DNA of 55,090 nt from Bacteroidaceae bacterium (GCA_011959205.1 BLLV01000047.1:1-55090); one strand, 5' to 3'. Positions 36,547-46,562 are shown, counted from the stretch's first letter. Numbers and translations are program-made. The notes: generated from the sequence alone by a model not told the origin.

Positions 36547-38358
36547 CTACCAACCAGGATTATTTCCCAACTCCTGTCCATTGGATAAAGCATTTAACCA
36601 AGTCAAAGGAATTGGACGATGTATATATTTACTCAAAAAAGTTTCTGGCGTCAGTTGAGTAGGAATACCACCGGCAATATTATTAGTATCCCAATTATAT
36701 TTCAATACTCTCTCTGCTAATTTACGTGTTCTCTGAAGATCATTCCAACGGGGCACTTCAGCAAAAAGTTCCATTGCACGTTCGTCCAAAATATCATCTA
36801 AAGTGACTGCACCAGTATATAAAGGCAATCCCACTTCCGGAGCATTTTTTGCAGCTCTTTCCCTCACTTTATTAATATAAAACAAAGCGTTTGAATTATC
36901 ATTATTTTTCACAGCTGCCTCAGCAGCAATCAAATAAGTCTCAGCAAGACGAAACATATAAATATCACGAGTGCCAGAAGCATTGCCATTCTCATTATAT
37001 ATCGTATTGGCATCCTTAAATTTCCATACTGGCAAGAAAGCACGAGTATTGGAATTTGTTGACTGATATCCCAATTTAAAGTAATCATCTGAAGACATAT
37101 CTTCCGGATTACCTGTCGGGAAATTATATACTTTATATTTCACTGCATCTTTGTCTGTTTGAGACCAATATTTAAATTTTCCATCAGTTGGCACAGGAAA
37201 ATAAATGACAGTATCACCCTTTTCAAAAACTCCCGTAATAGCACTAGTACACTGAAACCAATTTTTACCTGTATTCCTACCATCGGTCGATGTTTTTGGA
37301 TCACCATTTACCGGACTCATAAAGGTCACAGAAGCTCTTCTATCTTTAAGCCAATCATACATTAAATAAGCATATTTAGTCGGAATAGCAGCTGCATCAT
37401 CATTACTATAATAAGAATCTTTTGAAAGCCCGGCCCATCCTTCACGATAGGGAAATAAAAACCATTTTGGCCAATTATTCACATTATGATTAGCACCTGT
37501 AGAGAAGCCAACACTGAATATTATTTCATCATTTGTTTCATTCGATTGACGATGTACCATTTGGAAGTCTTCCAACAATTTGTGACCAGAATTGTTAATC
37601 ACATCTATTGCATCCTTATATGAATTTTCAAAATCTTTAGAATCAGCATAAGTTTCATATCCTCTTGTCAAATAGGCCAATGCACGCAAATGTTTTGCTG
37701 CCGATGCCGACATACGTCCATAGTTACTGCCGGTCTGACGAGTGGGCAGGACACGTATCGCATCTTCAAGATCACTTAAAATTTGTGTATAGAACTGTGA
37801 GCCATCAGCCAATTCAGCAGTCTTGACAGGTGCTAGTGGTTCATGAATCATTAATGGAGCCTGTCCCCAATTACGAACTATCTCAAACAAAAGAAGAGCT
37901 CGCAATCCTTTTGCTTCAGCAACTCTTTGTTCCAAAATATCATCTGCCAATCCATCAGGATCATCACTTAATAGTAAAACTTTATCAGAGCGATCAATAG
38001 CTGCGTTCACATCTTTCAATGCTGCATATAAATTGTTCCACATGGTATAAACAGTACCTTCATTAGCGTCATAATTCACCGGATACTGATTAAGATTAGA
38101 TAACCCTATTGTATTATTTTGTGTACAAACATCCGTACCGAGATGACCTAGAGATATATACTCTTTTGAATTATAAATAGTTCTTAAACGGGAATAACAT
38201 CCGTTTATCAACCCTTCATAACCTGTCTTTGTTTGGAAATATTCGTCAGCAGACTGACTAGAATAGTTCGTTTCGTCAAGAAAATCAGAACAGGATGAAA
38301 GTCCATTTGCTAATGTCAGAATCAGCAATCCTTTTATAAAATATCTTTTTGCTTTCAT
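36547..38358 (-). CDS. SusD-like glycan-binding lipoprotein, PUL B
   Basis: The 603-aa protein has a lipoprotein signal (MKAKRYFIKGLLILTLANG, lipobox SSC) and the SusD start SDFLDETNYSSQSADEYFQT. Helical TPR-like repeats follow, with the late motifs DIYMFRLAETYLIAAEAAVK and ILDERAMELFAEVPRWNDLQ. It partners the SusC encoded 13 nt upstream and should bind the imported glycan at the cell surface. As in PUL A, no SusE/F-like binding protein follows. Confidence 0.95.
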   Translation of the reverse strand: MKAKRYFIKGLLILTLANGLSSCSDFLDETNYSSQSADEYFQTKTGYEGLINGCYSRLRTIYNSKEYISLGHLGTDVCTQNNTIGLSNLNQYPVNYDANEGTVYTMWNNLYAALKDVNAAIDRSDKVLLLSDDPDGLADDILEQRVAEAKGLRALLLFEIVRNWGQAPLMIHEPLAPVKTAELADGSQFYTQILSDLEDAIRVLPTRQTGSNYGRMSASAAKHLRALAYLTRGYETYADSKDFENSYKDAIDVINNSGHKLLEDFQMVHRQSNETNDEIIFSVGFSTGANHNVNNWPKWFLFPYREGWAGLSKDSYYSNDDAAAIPTKYAYLMYDWLKDRRASVTFMSPVNGDPKTSTDGRNTGKNWFQCTSAITGVFEKGDTVIYFPVPTDGKFKYWSQTDKDAVKYKVYNFPTGNPEDMSSDDYFKLGYQSTNSNTRAFLPVWKFKDANTIYNENGNASGTRDIYMFRLAETYLIAAEAAVKNNDNSNALFYINKVRERAAKNAPEVGLPLYTGAVTLDDILDERAMELFAEVPRWNDLQRTRKLAERVLKYNWDTNNIAGGIPTQLTPETFLSKYIHRPIPLTWLNALSNGQELGNNPGW

Positions 38359-38371
38359 AATTACTTAAATT

Positions 38372-41300
38372 TTAGAATGAAACATTTAATCCGAACAAAA
38401 CATTACAAGTTATCATATCAGAATTAGAAACCTGCTCAGTAGGTTGCTCTGGATCAAATCCGGAAAAATCAGTAAAAGTAAACGGATTCTGTATAGTAGT
38501 ATAAAGTCGCAGATTACTCATATTTATACGATTCAAAAGATTCTTCTTAAATGTATACCCCAAAGTTATATAAGAGACCTTTAAAAAATCGGTTTTCTGT
38601 ACAATATGAGATACACTTTTACCTGTGGTATTCTGATCCCTATAGGGTCCCATATTGGAAGGTTGCCCACATGAATTTGTAGGGTTTTCAGGTGTCCAAT
38701 AATCCTTCTTCATATTACCCAAATTAGCATTATTATTTTCCAAAGCATAAGATACATAGAATTGATTTCTTAATCTTGCTCCAGTTTGGAAATGCATATG
38801 AAAAGACAGATCAAATTCTTTGTAACGGAACATATTCGTCATACCTCCTGTCCAATTAGGTATACGGGCACCATTAATAAAACGATCTTTATCATTTATA
38901 ACACCGTCATCATTATAATCTCTAACCTTAAACTGTCCAGGTTTTTGACCATATTCTTTAGCTTTTTCTTCTTCTCCCAGCTGCCATACCCCAATCGTTT
39001 CAAGATCCCAATTCAATTGTACGGGTTGTCCAATGAACCAACGGTTATTATAATCTCCTTGCATGCCCTTCAAACGATCAGAATAGACACCCAAGCCTTC
39101 TTTAAATGCCAAGTCAACAATCTCATTTTTGTTATAAGACAATGTAAAAGTAGTCTGCCAAGAAAAATCTTTCATACGGATATTTTCTGTATTCAGCATC
39201 AACTCAACCCCTTGATTTCTTACTGAACCAACATTGTCACGCACACTGGAATATCCTAAATGAGTAGGGATGCTTTTATTCATAATCAAGTCCTTTGTCA
39301 AACGATTGTAATACTCCACAGATCCAGAAATTCGGTTATCAAAGAAACCAAAATCAATTCCGGCATTATATTCAGAAGTTCTTTCCCACCCTAATTTATC
39401 ATTACGGATGTTGTTGGGATAAGTACCAATAACCGTATTAGTTCCAAACGAATAATACTGTGATCCTGCAATAGTTCCATTAGTAGAATAAGGACTAACT
39501 GTATCATTACCTGTCTGACCATAACTTAAACGCAATTTCAAATTTGAAAGCCATTCTATATTCTGCATAAACTCCTCTTCTTTCACACGCCATGCTACTG
39601 CAACCGATGGAAATAAAGACCATTTATTCCCATCAGCCAGTTTTGACGAACCATCATAACGCAAACTGGCAGTCAGCATATACTTATCAGCTAACGTATA
39701 ATTAATACGTCCTAGAAAAGACATCAGATTAGACTGTACATAACTGGAAGTCATTGAAGTCATTTCACCACCTTGCAAATTATACCATAATGAGTTAAAA
39801 GGAAGATCTTTAGAAGCTCCTCGCATTTTCTCATCTTGATTCTGTTGCAAAGAATATACCCCCGTAACATCTATCTTATGTATCTTATGCTCCCAGTTAT
39901 AGCGAATAATATTATCCCAAACCCAATTGGTGTAATTGTTTTTATCCAACAGATTAGTGGCACCTTTAGCAGTCCCTTGCAAAGCTTTCGTCCAAACACC
40001 ACGATATTGACCAATTTGGTCATTTGTCATATTAGAAGCAAAAGAGGAAGTTACTTCCAAACCTTTCACAGGTGTCAACTTTACATAGACATTCGAAAGG
40101 ATATTCAACTTTTTCGTTTTATTAAACTCATTTTTATTCGTTATCAAAGGATTAAACATGCCATTGCTTGCATATTTCCAAATCTCTTCACCTGTAACCA
40201 AACTATTAGGATGTTGCGTAGGACGCATACGCAATGCATCTACCATTAATGAAGAGTTACCTGTATCACGAACAGAATGAGTCATATATAAACTACCTCC
40301 AAAGCTAAGATAGTCATTAGTCTTCAAATCAACAGACGCACGCATATTGTACCTCGAAAACTCCTGTGGGAATTGCATACCATCTTCAAAATAATAACCT
40401 CCACCTAAAGTATATTTAGCTTTTTCTGTTCCTCCAGTAGCGGAAATTGTATGACTAGTCATAAAAGCTGGAGATGTAATAGCATCTACCCAATCATAAT
40501 AATTATGTTCTTTCGCAGCTTTCAACTCTGATGGATCTGTAAATATTTGCTCTAGAGTCTTATATTCATTATTATTAAGTGCACGAGCATTCTCCATTGC
40601 TAACTGAACGTACTCATCACCCGACATCATTTCAGGTTTGTGAGTATAATTCCTAAAACCAGCGTATCCGCTATAACTAATTTTGGGTTCTCCTAATGCT
40701 CCTTTTTTTGTAGTAACCATAACAACACCATTCGTAGCACGTGATCCATAAATAGCAGTAGATGAAGCATCTTTTAATATATCTATTTTTTCAATATCAT
40801 CTGGATTCAGATTATCCAAACTTGCTCCAGGAATACCATCAATAACAACTAACGGAGCACTAGAGCCGGAAATAGAACTTACACCTCTGATTTTAATATT
40901 ATAACCACCTCCTGGTTTATTATTACTTTTCAAAATACTTACACCTGCAACCGAACCTTGTAAAGCTCCGATAGCATTTGCATTGCCTCCCCTTACTAAC
41001 GTTTCAGTATTCACAGAAGAAATTGCACCTGTCAAATCAGACTTTTTCATGGTACCATAACCTACTACCACAACCTCATCCAATAATTCCGTATCCTCTT
41101 TCAATGTAATTCTGAAAGAACGATTGGTTCCGATTGTTACCTCTTGTGTTTTATAACCTACATAAGAAACTTGCAACTTTCTATTTGGAGATACACTCAA
41201 TATGAAGTTGCCATCAATGTCGGTAATAATACCATTAGTAGTACCTTTTTCCATTACCGTAGCTCCTATAACAGGCTCTCCTTGAGCATCTACTACCTTA

Positions 41301-41440
41301 CCAGTGATTTTAACTGAATTCTGTAGTACTTCTTGAAAAATAGGAGATACGGTCATACCATCTGTTTGTTCCGCAGAAACTTGTCCCAACGGTAAACAAG
41401 ACAATGCCAAAAGCATAAAAAATTTGTCTTTCTTATTCAT
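38372..41440 (-). CDS. SusC-like TonB-dependent glycan transporter, PUL B
   Basis: About 1022 aa from 41440 (MNKKDKFFMLLALSCLPLG). This start gives a normal signal peptide; the frame extends to 41476. It has a carboxypeptidase-regulatory-like domain (VKITGKVVDAQGEPVIGATV), the TonB box/plug segment (LLDEVVVVGYGTMKKSDLTG) and a barrel ending CNVLFGLNVSF. No STN domain is present, so it lacks the usual module for signalling to an anti-sigma factor. The 115-nt gap to the sigma gene has no consensus promoter that I can see, which would fit ECF- or regulator-dependent transcription. Confidence 0.95.
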   Translation of the reverse strand: MNKKDKFFMLLALSCLPLGQVSAEQTDGMTVSPIFQEVLQNSVKITGKVVDAQGEPVIGATVMEKGTTNGIITDIDGNFILSVSPNRKLQVSYVGYKTQEVTIGTNRSFRITLKEDTELLDEVVVVGYGTMKKSDLTGAISSVNTETLVRGGNANAIGALQGSVAGVSILKSNNKPGGGYNIKIRGVSSISGSSAPLVVIDGIPGASLDNLNPDDIEKIDILKDASSTAIYGSRATNGVVMVTTKKGALGEPKISYSGYAGFRNYTHKPEMMSGDEYVQLAMENARALNNNEYKTLEQIFTDPSELKAAKEHNYYDWVDAITSPAFMTSHTISATGGTEKAKYTLGGGYYFEDGMQFPQEFSRYNMRASVDLKTNDYLSFGGSLYMTHSVRDTGNSSLMVDALRMRPTQHPNSLVTGEEIWKYASNGMFNPLITNKNEFNKTKKLNILSNVYVKLTPVKGLEVTSSFASNMTNDQIGQYRGVWTKALQGTAKGATNLLDKNNYTNWVWDNIIRYNWEHKIHKIDVTGVYSLQQNQDEKMRGASKDLPFNSLWYNLQGGEMTSMTSSYVQSNLMSFLGRINYTLADKYMLTASLRYDGSSKLADGNKWSLFPSVAVAWRVKEEEFMQNIEWLSNLKLRLSYGQTGNDTVSPYSTNGTIAGSQYYSFGTNTVIGTYPNNIRNDKLGWERTSEYNAGIDFGFFDNRISGSVEYYNRLTKDLIMNKSIPTHLGYSSVRDNVGSVRNQGVELMLNTENIRMKDFSWQTTFTLSYNKNEIVDLAFKEGLGVYSDRLKGMQGDYNNRWFIGQPVQLNWDLETIGVWQLGEEEKAKEYGQKPGQFKVRDYNDDGVINDKDRFINGARIPNWTGGMTNMFRYKEFDLSFHMHFQTGARLRNQFYVSYALENNNANLGNMKKDYWTPENPTNSCGQPSNMGPYRDQNTTGKSVSHIVQKTDFLKVSYITLGYTFKKNLLNRINMSNLRLYTTIQNPFTFTDFSGFDPEQPTEQVSNSDMITCNVLFGLNVSF

Positions 41441-41555
41441 AGTATGCATTTTAAGTTTAACAAATAAATTAAACACAATTATTTATTTAAAAATCTATAG
41501 ACAGAACGAGAAAACACTTTCACTTACTCAAACGAAAAAATATTTTTTAAATAAG

Positions 41556-42101
41556 TTAAGAGTATAAATACAAATTAACATAGTCACGCAACATATTACG
41601 AGCAATATATACTTGATTCTCGACAGTACGTATCGATAAGCCCAATCTTTTACCAATTTCAGGATTGGAATATTCATTATCATATTTCATCATAAATATC
41701 TGTTTACACTTTCGAGGAAGATTTTTCATCCGCTTTTCTACTATTATAAAAAGCTCTTTGACCAATAAAGCATTATATTCATCTACCCTGACTTCTTCTC
41801 TTCTTTTATCACTATATACAGTTTCATAGCGCTGTATAATCTGTTTATGACGCATCAAATCAATACTACGATTATATATTGCTGTATAAATGTATTTCAA
41901 AGCAACAGTCTCAGACACAAAATAATTCGTTTGCTGAAACAATCCTGTAAATACATCCTGCACTACATCTTCCGCATAAGATTCATCAGATAGTACTTTT
42001 CCGGCATATCTAATAAAACTATTCCTATATTTTCCATAAATTCTCTCCAAGGATATATCCCCTTTTTGATAAAGACTGGTATTAACAGATTGTGTATTCA
42101 T
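41556..42101 (-). CDS. ECF RNA polymerase sigma factor, PUL B
   Basis: About 181 aa from 42101 (MNTQSVNTSLYQ); the frame extends 18 nt upstream. Region 2 is visible as DESYAEDVVQDVFTGLFQQ and YTAIYNRSIDLMRHKQI. Region 4 is LPRKCKQIFMMKYDNEYSN then LSIRTVENQVYIARNML. It is diverged from the PUL A sigma factor but holds the equivalent place just upstream of SusC. No FecR-like anti-sigma gene is adjacent. It lies 23 nt after GH88, so the two are probably co-transcribed. Confidence 0.88.
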   Translation of the reverse strand: MNTQSVNTSLYQKGDISLERIYGKYRNSFIRYAGKVLSDESYAEDVVQDVFTGLFQQTNYFVSETVALKYIYTAIYNRSIDLMRHKQIIQRYETVYSDKRREEVRVDEYNALLVKELFIIVEKRMKNLPRKCKQIFMMKYDNEYSNPEIGKRLGLSIRTVENQVYIARNMLRDYVNLYLYS

Positions 42102-42124
42102 AATATGGGGGATTAACAATGGTT

Positions 42125-43351
42125 TTATAAATTAGCCAAAACAGATTGTTTCTCTTTCAAACGCTTCAATCGTACCAATGCTTCCAAATAATAGTAATCT
42201 GCATAACTAATAGAAGCATCAATTTCCCATCCCTTGTTCATGTGCCCAACCGAATGCAATAAAAAAGCATCTTTTTTATTTCGAGCCTGATATGCCGGAG
42301 AAGATAGTATCTGAAGCATTTCCACAGCCTTATTCCGATAGAAAGATGCAGAATCACTATCATTTATATAGGTAGAAAGTTCCAATAAGGCAGAGGCCGT
42401 TATAGCAGCAGCCGATGCATCTTTCGGTTCACCTGAGGATAATTCCGGAGCATTAAAATCCCAATAAGGAATCATGTCTTCGGGAAGACGGAACAAATAG
42501 ACATCCGATACCTTCCGGGCAAAATCCAAAAAACGTACATCATGTGTTTCACGATATACCATAGTATATCCATAAATAGCCCATGCCTGACCACGGGCCC
42601 ACATAGAATCGTCACTCAATCCTTGATGAGTAACTCCTTTCATAAAATGACCATCCAGCGTATCATACACCGCTACATGATAACATGAATAATCTTTGCG
42701 GAATTGATGTTTCATAGTCGTTTCCGCATGTTTACAAGCAATGTCATACAAATACCGCCCCCCTCCATTCCGCGCAGCCCAAAACAAAAGTTCCAAATTC
42801 ATCATATTATCAATAATAGTATTGTGCGGCCAGTTTTCCTTTTCCACCATTCCAGGCCAAGATAAAATAGTACCCACAACAGGATTATAAAGCATAGCCA
42901 AAGAATCTGCTGCATGCAGCAATCCTTCCTTATATTCCGGTTTTCCTGTCAAACGATAACCGTTGCCCAAACTACACATCATAATAAAACCGGAATCATG
43001 ACTCTTTGCTTTCCTGTAAGCCAAGGGAGCAATCATATCAGTTACTTTTCTTGCTGCTTCCCTCCACATATTATCCTTAGTATCCTCATATAAATACCAA
43101 AGGATACCGGGCCAAAATCCACAAGTCCATGAGCCTGCCTGTGTATAACGCCATTTAATACTATCCAAATCCATAGAATTAGGAATTTTATCTAACGAAG
43201 GAATGGAAACCAGCGTGCGCATAGCCTGAGACCGGCAATACGCAATTTCCGAATCAACAGGAAAATCATCGGTAGCAGTCGTTTTACACGAAAAACATCC
43301 AATGCTAACTAAAAAGATAAAAACAAGAGTAAAAAAAGTTCTGCTTTTCAT
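42125..43351 (-). CDS. GH88 unsaturated glucuronyl hydrolase, PUL B
   Basis: About 408 aa from 43351 (MKSRTFFTLVFIFLVSIGC), probably a lipoprotein; the frame extends to 43378. The alpha6/alpha6 barrel shows family landmarks: WTCGFWPGILWYLYE, the Asp in SHDSGFIM (about 119), the Asp in IIDNMMNLELLFWAA (about 181) and DDSMWARGQAWAIYGYT. GH88 enzymes remove 4,5-unsaturated uronates created by polysaccharide lyases, so this gene ties the PUL to a uronic-acid glycan and to the lyase-like proteins at 22397-25135 and 29471-32896. It sits between the regulator and the sigma gene rather than after SusD, an unusual position. Confidence 0.9.
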   Translation of the reverse strand: MKSRTFFTLVFIFLVSIGCFSCKTTATDDFPVDSEIAYCRSQAMRTLVSIPSLDKIPNSMDLDSIKWRYTQAGSWTCGFWPGILWYLYEDTKDNMWREAARKVTDMIAPLAYRKAKSHDSGFIMMCSLGNGYRLTGKPEYKEGLLHAADSLAMLYNPVVGTILSWPGMVEKENWPHNTIIDNMMNLELLFWAARNGGGRYLYDIACKHAETTMKHQFRKDYSCYHVAVYDTLDGHFMKGVTHQGLSDDSMWARGQAWAIYGYTMVYRETHDVRFLDFARKVSDVYLFRLPEDMIPYWDFNAPELSSGEPKDASAAAITASALLELSTYINDSDSASFYRNKAVEMLQILSSPAYQARNKKDAFLLHSVGHMNKGWEIDASISYADYYYLEALVRLKRLKEKQSVLANL

Positions 43352-43507
43352 AATTGTATCAGTTTCTTTAATGGACAAAAATATTTTTCTATCAGCAAAA
43401 TTAGAAACTGAAATGTCTTTTCAACCATCCTGTAAAGCAGGATTAATCCCAACCTACTAGATGAAACAAAAAAGATCATACAACACTATGAATCAACGAA
43501 TTGCACA

Positions 43508-43553
43508 ATAGAAGAAGAGAGTTCCAAAAAAATATGAAACTCTCTTCTTCTAT
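43508..43553 (-). terminator. Intrinsic terminator after regulator B
   Basis: A perfect 16-bp hairpin (43508-43523 with 43538-43553, core AGAAGAAGAGAGTT) lies 34 nt past the regulator stop. The T-tract is weak. It separates the regulator from the GH88-sigma unit. Confidence 0.7.
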
Positions 43554-43586
43554 CCAATCACTAGAATAACACCTCTATTCCAAACG

Positions 43587-46409
43587 CTACTCTATAAATA
43601 TCCCATGTTCCTTTATATATTCGGCAGGTGACATTCCCTTAAACTTCTTAAACGAACGGAAAAAAGAAGTACGGGAACTGAAACCACATTGTTCCGACAA
43701 AGAAACCAAGGTATATCTGGAGGCAGACTTATCCTGTATTCTTTTTATGAATTCGTCTATCCTATATTTATTAACATAATCCGTGAAACCAATATTCATA
43801 AACATATTCAGCACTTGGGACAACTCCCCAGTATTACATTTCACCACTTTTGCCACATCCTGCAATTTTAAATCAGGATTCAAATATAACCGATCTTTTT
43901 CCATACACTCATTCAGTTTCCCAATAATGAGCATGGCCGTTTTCTCCTCCATCTTTGATTTTTGATATTTTTCTTTCCGGTTTTCTTCGGATGATTCCGT
44001 CTTTTTATTTATATACTCCTTCATTGTGCGATACTTCCCCAATAACCCGGAGTAAAAATAAATAAGGATACAACAAACGACTACACTTAACACCACAATC
44101 CATCTTATAAACGACGTACTTCCGGCAACAACCACCCTTACCGCTTTTATTGCAGCAGGATTGGAAGCCGCCCTGACCTTAAACACATAATCACCAACTG
44201 GAAGTTCTGTATAAGAAACCTGGTTTCCTTTCATCAAAGTTTTCCATTCCTTATCATATTCTTCCAAACAATACTCGTATAAATCCGTATTCTCCACTGC
44301 ATAATTCAAGGCTGAGAAAGTGAATGAAATATTATTATCATTTGCAGACAGAAACACCTCATCCATAAATGGAGCAGAAACGGGCATTAACGTCTCTCCC
44401 AGGCACAAAGGTCTGCCTGCTACTGAAATAGAAGTAATCACGGGAGGCTGGACATCTTTTGTCCCTATCTCATTCCAGCTCTTTACTGCATCATAACAAA
44501 CCAATCCGCGTTCATTTCCCCACCAAACCATATTATCATCCGTTATCTGTACCGGAGAATTAAAAATATATCCGGGAATGCCATCGTATAAGGAAAAAAT
44601 CTTATGATAATTTCCCTCTTCCTTTATATATAGCAACCCCCTCTGAGTAGCAAACCATAACCCGCCGTTCTTAGGATCTTCCACTATGCTCATCACAGAA
44701 TTATTCGGCAAAAAATCATTAATCGTGATGTGTTCAAATGTCGTAAAAGACTCATCCACCTTAATCACCCCTTCTTTATCATCACAAAACCACAAATTCT
44801 TCTTTTTATCCTCATAAATGAACCGTACACTTTTAGTATATGGCAAAACATGTTCTGGAAAAACATCCGATTTAAATACTCCAGCAGCCCTATCATACAT
44901 AAAAACGGCTCCTCCCGTACCCAGCCACATCCTGCCCTTAGAATCTGCCTTTAATGAAAAAACCGAATTAACTGACAAAGAAGAATTACGACTGTTATAA
45001 ACCCCATATTCCCCTGTCGAATGGTCATATACATACACGCCCTTAGAACTGCCGATCCATAACTTATTGTTTCCATCCCTTTCATATCCATTAAATGATC
45101 CTTGCATAAAACATGGATCCGATTGAAAAAAGGAAAGTTCCCCCGTATTCCTGTGAAGCAAGTACAAGCCCCCTCCATAAGTTCCAATTAAAAAATCCCG
45201 ATTGAAAGGTTTTACTGACAAAATTATATCCGAGCGCAAAATGGAATTCCGGTGTGTATAATGCCTTATCTTTCTTTCCGTTTCAGAGATATAATACAGT
45301 CCGTCACGCGTACCTATTACTTTTTTTCCATCTGCATCCACCCAAAAATCACGTACATTCAGATTATAAGAATTAAAAAGTTCCGGACAAGAATAGACAG
45401 AAAAGAAACTTCCATGAACCGGAGTATAACTTAATCCGCCCATGTAAGTACCTACAAAAAGCATATCATCCTCTTTCAACAAAGAATAAACAGCATTAGA
45501 GCAAATAGCATCCGCATTCGAGGTATGCTCTATAGCCGACAATTCTTTTCCTGTAGATGCACTGATTATTCTAATACCACTTCCGTTTGTCCCCACCCAT
45601 ACTTCATCATTAGCAGCAACGATACTTTTTATATATCCATTTTCCACTTCTGGGCAAATAGAAAAAGTCTTCTTACCGATATCAAAAACCAGCATTCCAT
45701 TACCGGCGGTTCCTAAATATAACTTTTCTTTCAAAAGAGCCAGACAAGAAAAATAACCGACAACCTTCTCATCATCCTGATAAGTATATACTTCCGATTG
45801 GCCAGTTGCAATATTATATTCTATCAAACCACCTTGTGAAGTCAACCAAAAAGTATCTTTATGCCCTTCCACAATGCCGGTGAGAAAATTGGTAGAAGAC
45901 AAAGCATTTGATCCGAAAAGCACCTTGCTGAAATCATTCTCCTGATAGATAAAAAGTCCGTGAGTAGTTCCAACCAATAATCGCCCTGTCCGACTGACAA
46001 AAACCGCTCTAACCTCCAATGACTTTGTATCCAAAGCGACCGGTTTCACTTGGTCTGTTTTCCTGTCAAGCCTCCATAACCCTTTATCCGTACCCACCCA
46101 CAAATAAACAGAATCCGTTTCGGCTATGGAAAAAATGGTACGTCCTGAAAACTGAAAAAAACTTTTCACATTGATACCGTCAAAACGATCCAGTCCGGTC
46201 TGGGTGCCCAACCAAGTAAACCCTCTTTTATCTTTATAAATGGTATTAACAATATTGTTAGACAAACCGTCCGAAATAGTAATAGTACGAAAAGTTAAAT
46301 CCGGAAAGTCAACAGCCGACAAGGATACAGGCAGCCATAATAAAACCGCCACCCAAAGGCAGAATCTATACAGCCACAAATTCCCTTCCCTATAGAATGC
46401 GTTTCTCAT
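43587..46409 (-). CDS. Reg_prop/Y_Y_Y membrane sensor fused to AraC HTH (no kinase), PUL B
   Basis: The 940-aa protein has the same plan as 19426-22239. It has a signal/anchor (about 12-32), Reg_prop propeller blades (VWVGTDKGLWRLD, KGVYVYDHSTGEYGVY, GLWFATQRGLLYIKE), a Y_Y_Y domain (ISFTFSALNYAVENTDLYEY, about 685-755) and one membrane helix (about 768-787). A short charged linker and an AraC domain (about 826-940; LSEQCGFSSRTSFFRSFKKF) complete it. No HisKA, ATPase or receiver domain is present. It would sense a periplasmic oligosaccharide and bind DNA while membrane-tethered. Promoter sites are probably those of the neighbouring sigma/SusC genes, but I cannot identify them. Confidence 0.9.
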   Translation of the reverse strand: MRNAFYREGNLWLYRFCLWVAVLLWLPVSLSAVDFPDLTFRTITISDGLSNNIVNTIYKDKRGFTWLGTQTGLDRFDGINVKSFFQFSGRTIFSIAETDSVYLWVGTDKGLWRLDRKTDQVKPVALDTKSLEVRAVFVSRTGRLLVGTTHGLFIYQENDFSKVLFGSNALSSTNFLTGIVEGHKDTFWLTSQGGLIEYNIATGQSEVYTYQDDEKVVGYFSCLALLKEKLYLGTAGNGMLVFDIGKKTFSICPEVENGYIKSIVAANDEVWVGTNGSGIRIISASTGKELSAIEHTSNADAICSNAVYSLLKEDDMLFVGTYMGGLSYTPVHGSFFSVYSCPELFNSYNLNVRDFWVDADGKKVIGTRDGLYYISETERKIRHYTHRNSILRSDIILSVKPFNRDFLIGTYGGGLYLLHRNTGELSFFQSDPCFMQGSFNGYERDGNNKLWIGSSKGVYVYDHSTGEYGVYNSRNSSLSVNSVFSLKADSKGRMWLGTGGAVFMYDRAAGVFKSDVFPEHVLPYTKSVRFIYEDKKKNLWFCDDKEGVIKVDESFTTFEHITINDFLPNNSVMSIVEDPKNGGLWFATQRGLLYIKEEGNYHKIFSLYDGIPGYIFNSPVQITDDNMVWWGNERGLVCYDAVKSWNEIGTKDVQPPVITSISVAGRPLCLGETLMPVSAPFMDEVFLSANDNNISFTFSALNYAVENTDLYEYCLEEYDKEWKTLMKGNQVSYTELPVGDYVFKVRAASNPAAIKAVRVVVAGSTSFIRWIVVLSVVVCCILIYFYSGLLGKYRTMKEYINKKTESSEENRKEKYQKSKMEEKTAMLIIGKLNECMEKDRLYLNPDLKLQDVAKVVKCNTGELSQVLNMFMNIGFTDYVNKYRIDEFIKRIQDKSASRYTLVSLSEQCGFSSRTSFFRSFKKFKGMSPAEYIKEHGIFIE

Positions 46410-46447
46410 AATTCAGCTAAAGTTACAACTTTGATTGATATAAGTAG

Positions 46448-46455
46448 CAAATTTA
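46448..46455 (-). promoter_or_regulatory. -7 element before regulator B
   Basis: TAAATTTG on the minus strand, about 38 nt before the ATG at 46409. No matching TTTG at the expected distance. Comparable to the -7 element before regulator A. Confidence 0.4.
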
Positions 46456-46515
46456 CATAAAAATTATTCAATTATGATTCTTTATGCGAAGAAAAATAAG
46501 TCCATATAGATAAAA

Positions 46516-46562
46516 CAGAAACAAGGTATTCATGATAGGAACTCATAAATACCTTGTTTCTG
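46516..46562 (-). terminator. Terminator directly after the tRNA fragment
   Basis: A 15-bp perfect hairpin (46516-46530 with 46548-46562, core GAAACAAGGTATT) abuts the 3' end of the tRNA-Met fragment on the minus strand. It is best read as the original terminator of that tRNA gene. Confidence 0.7.
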
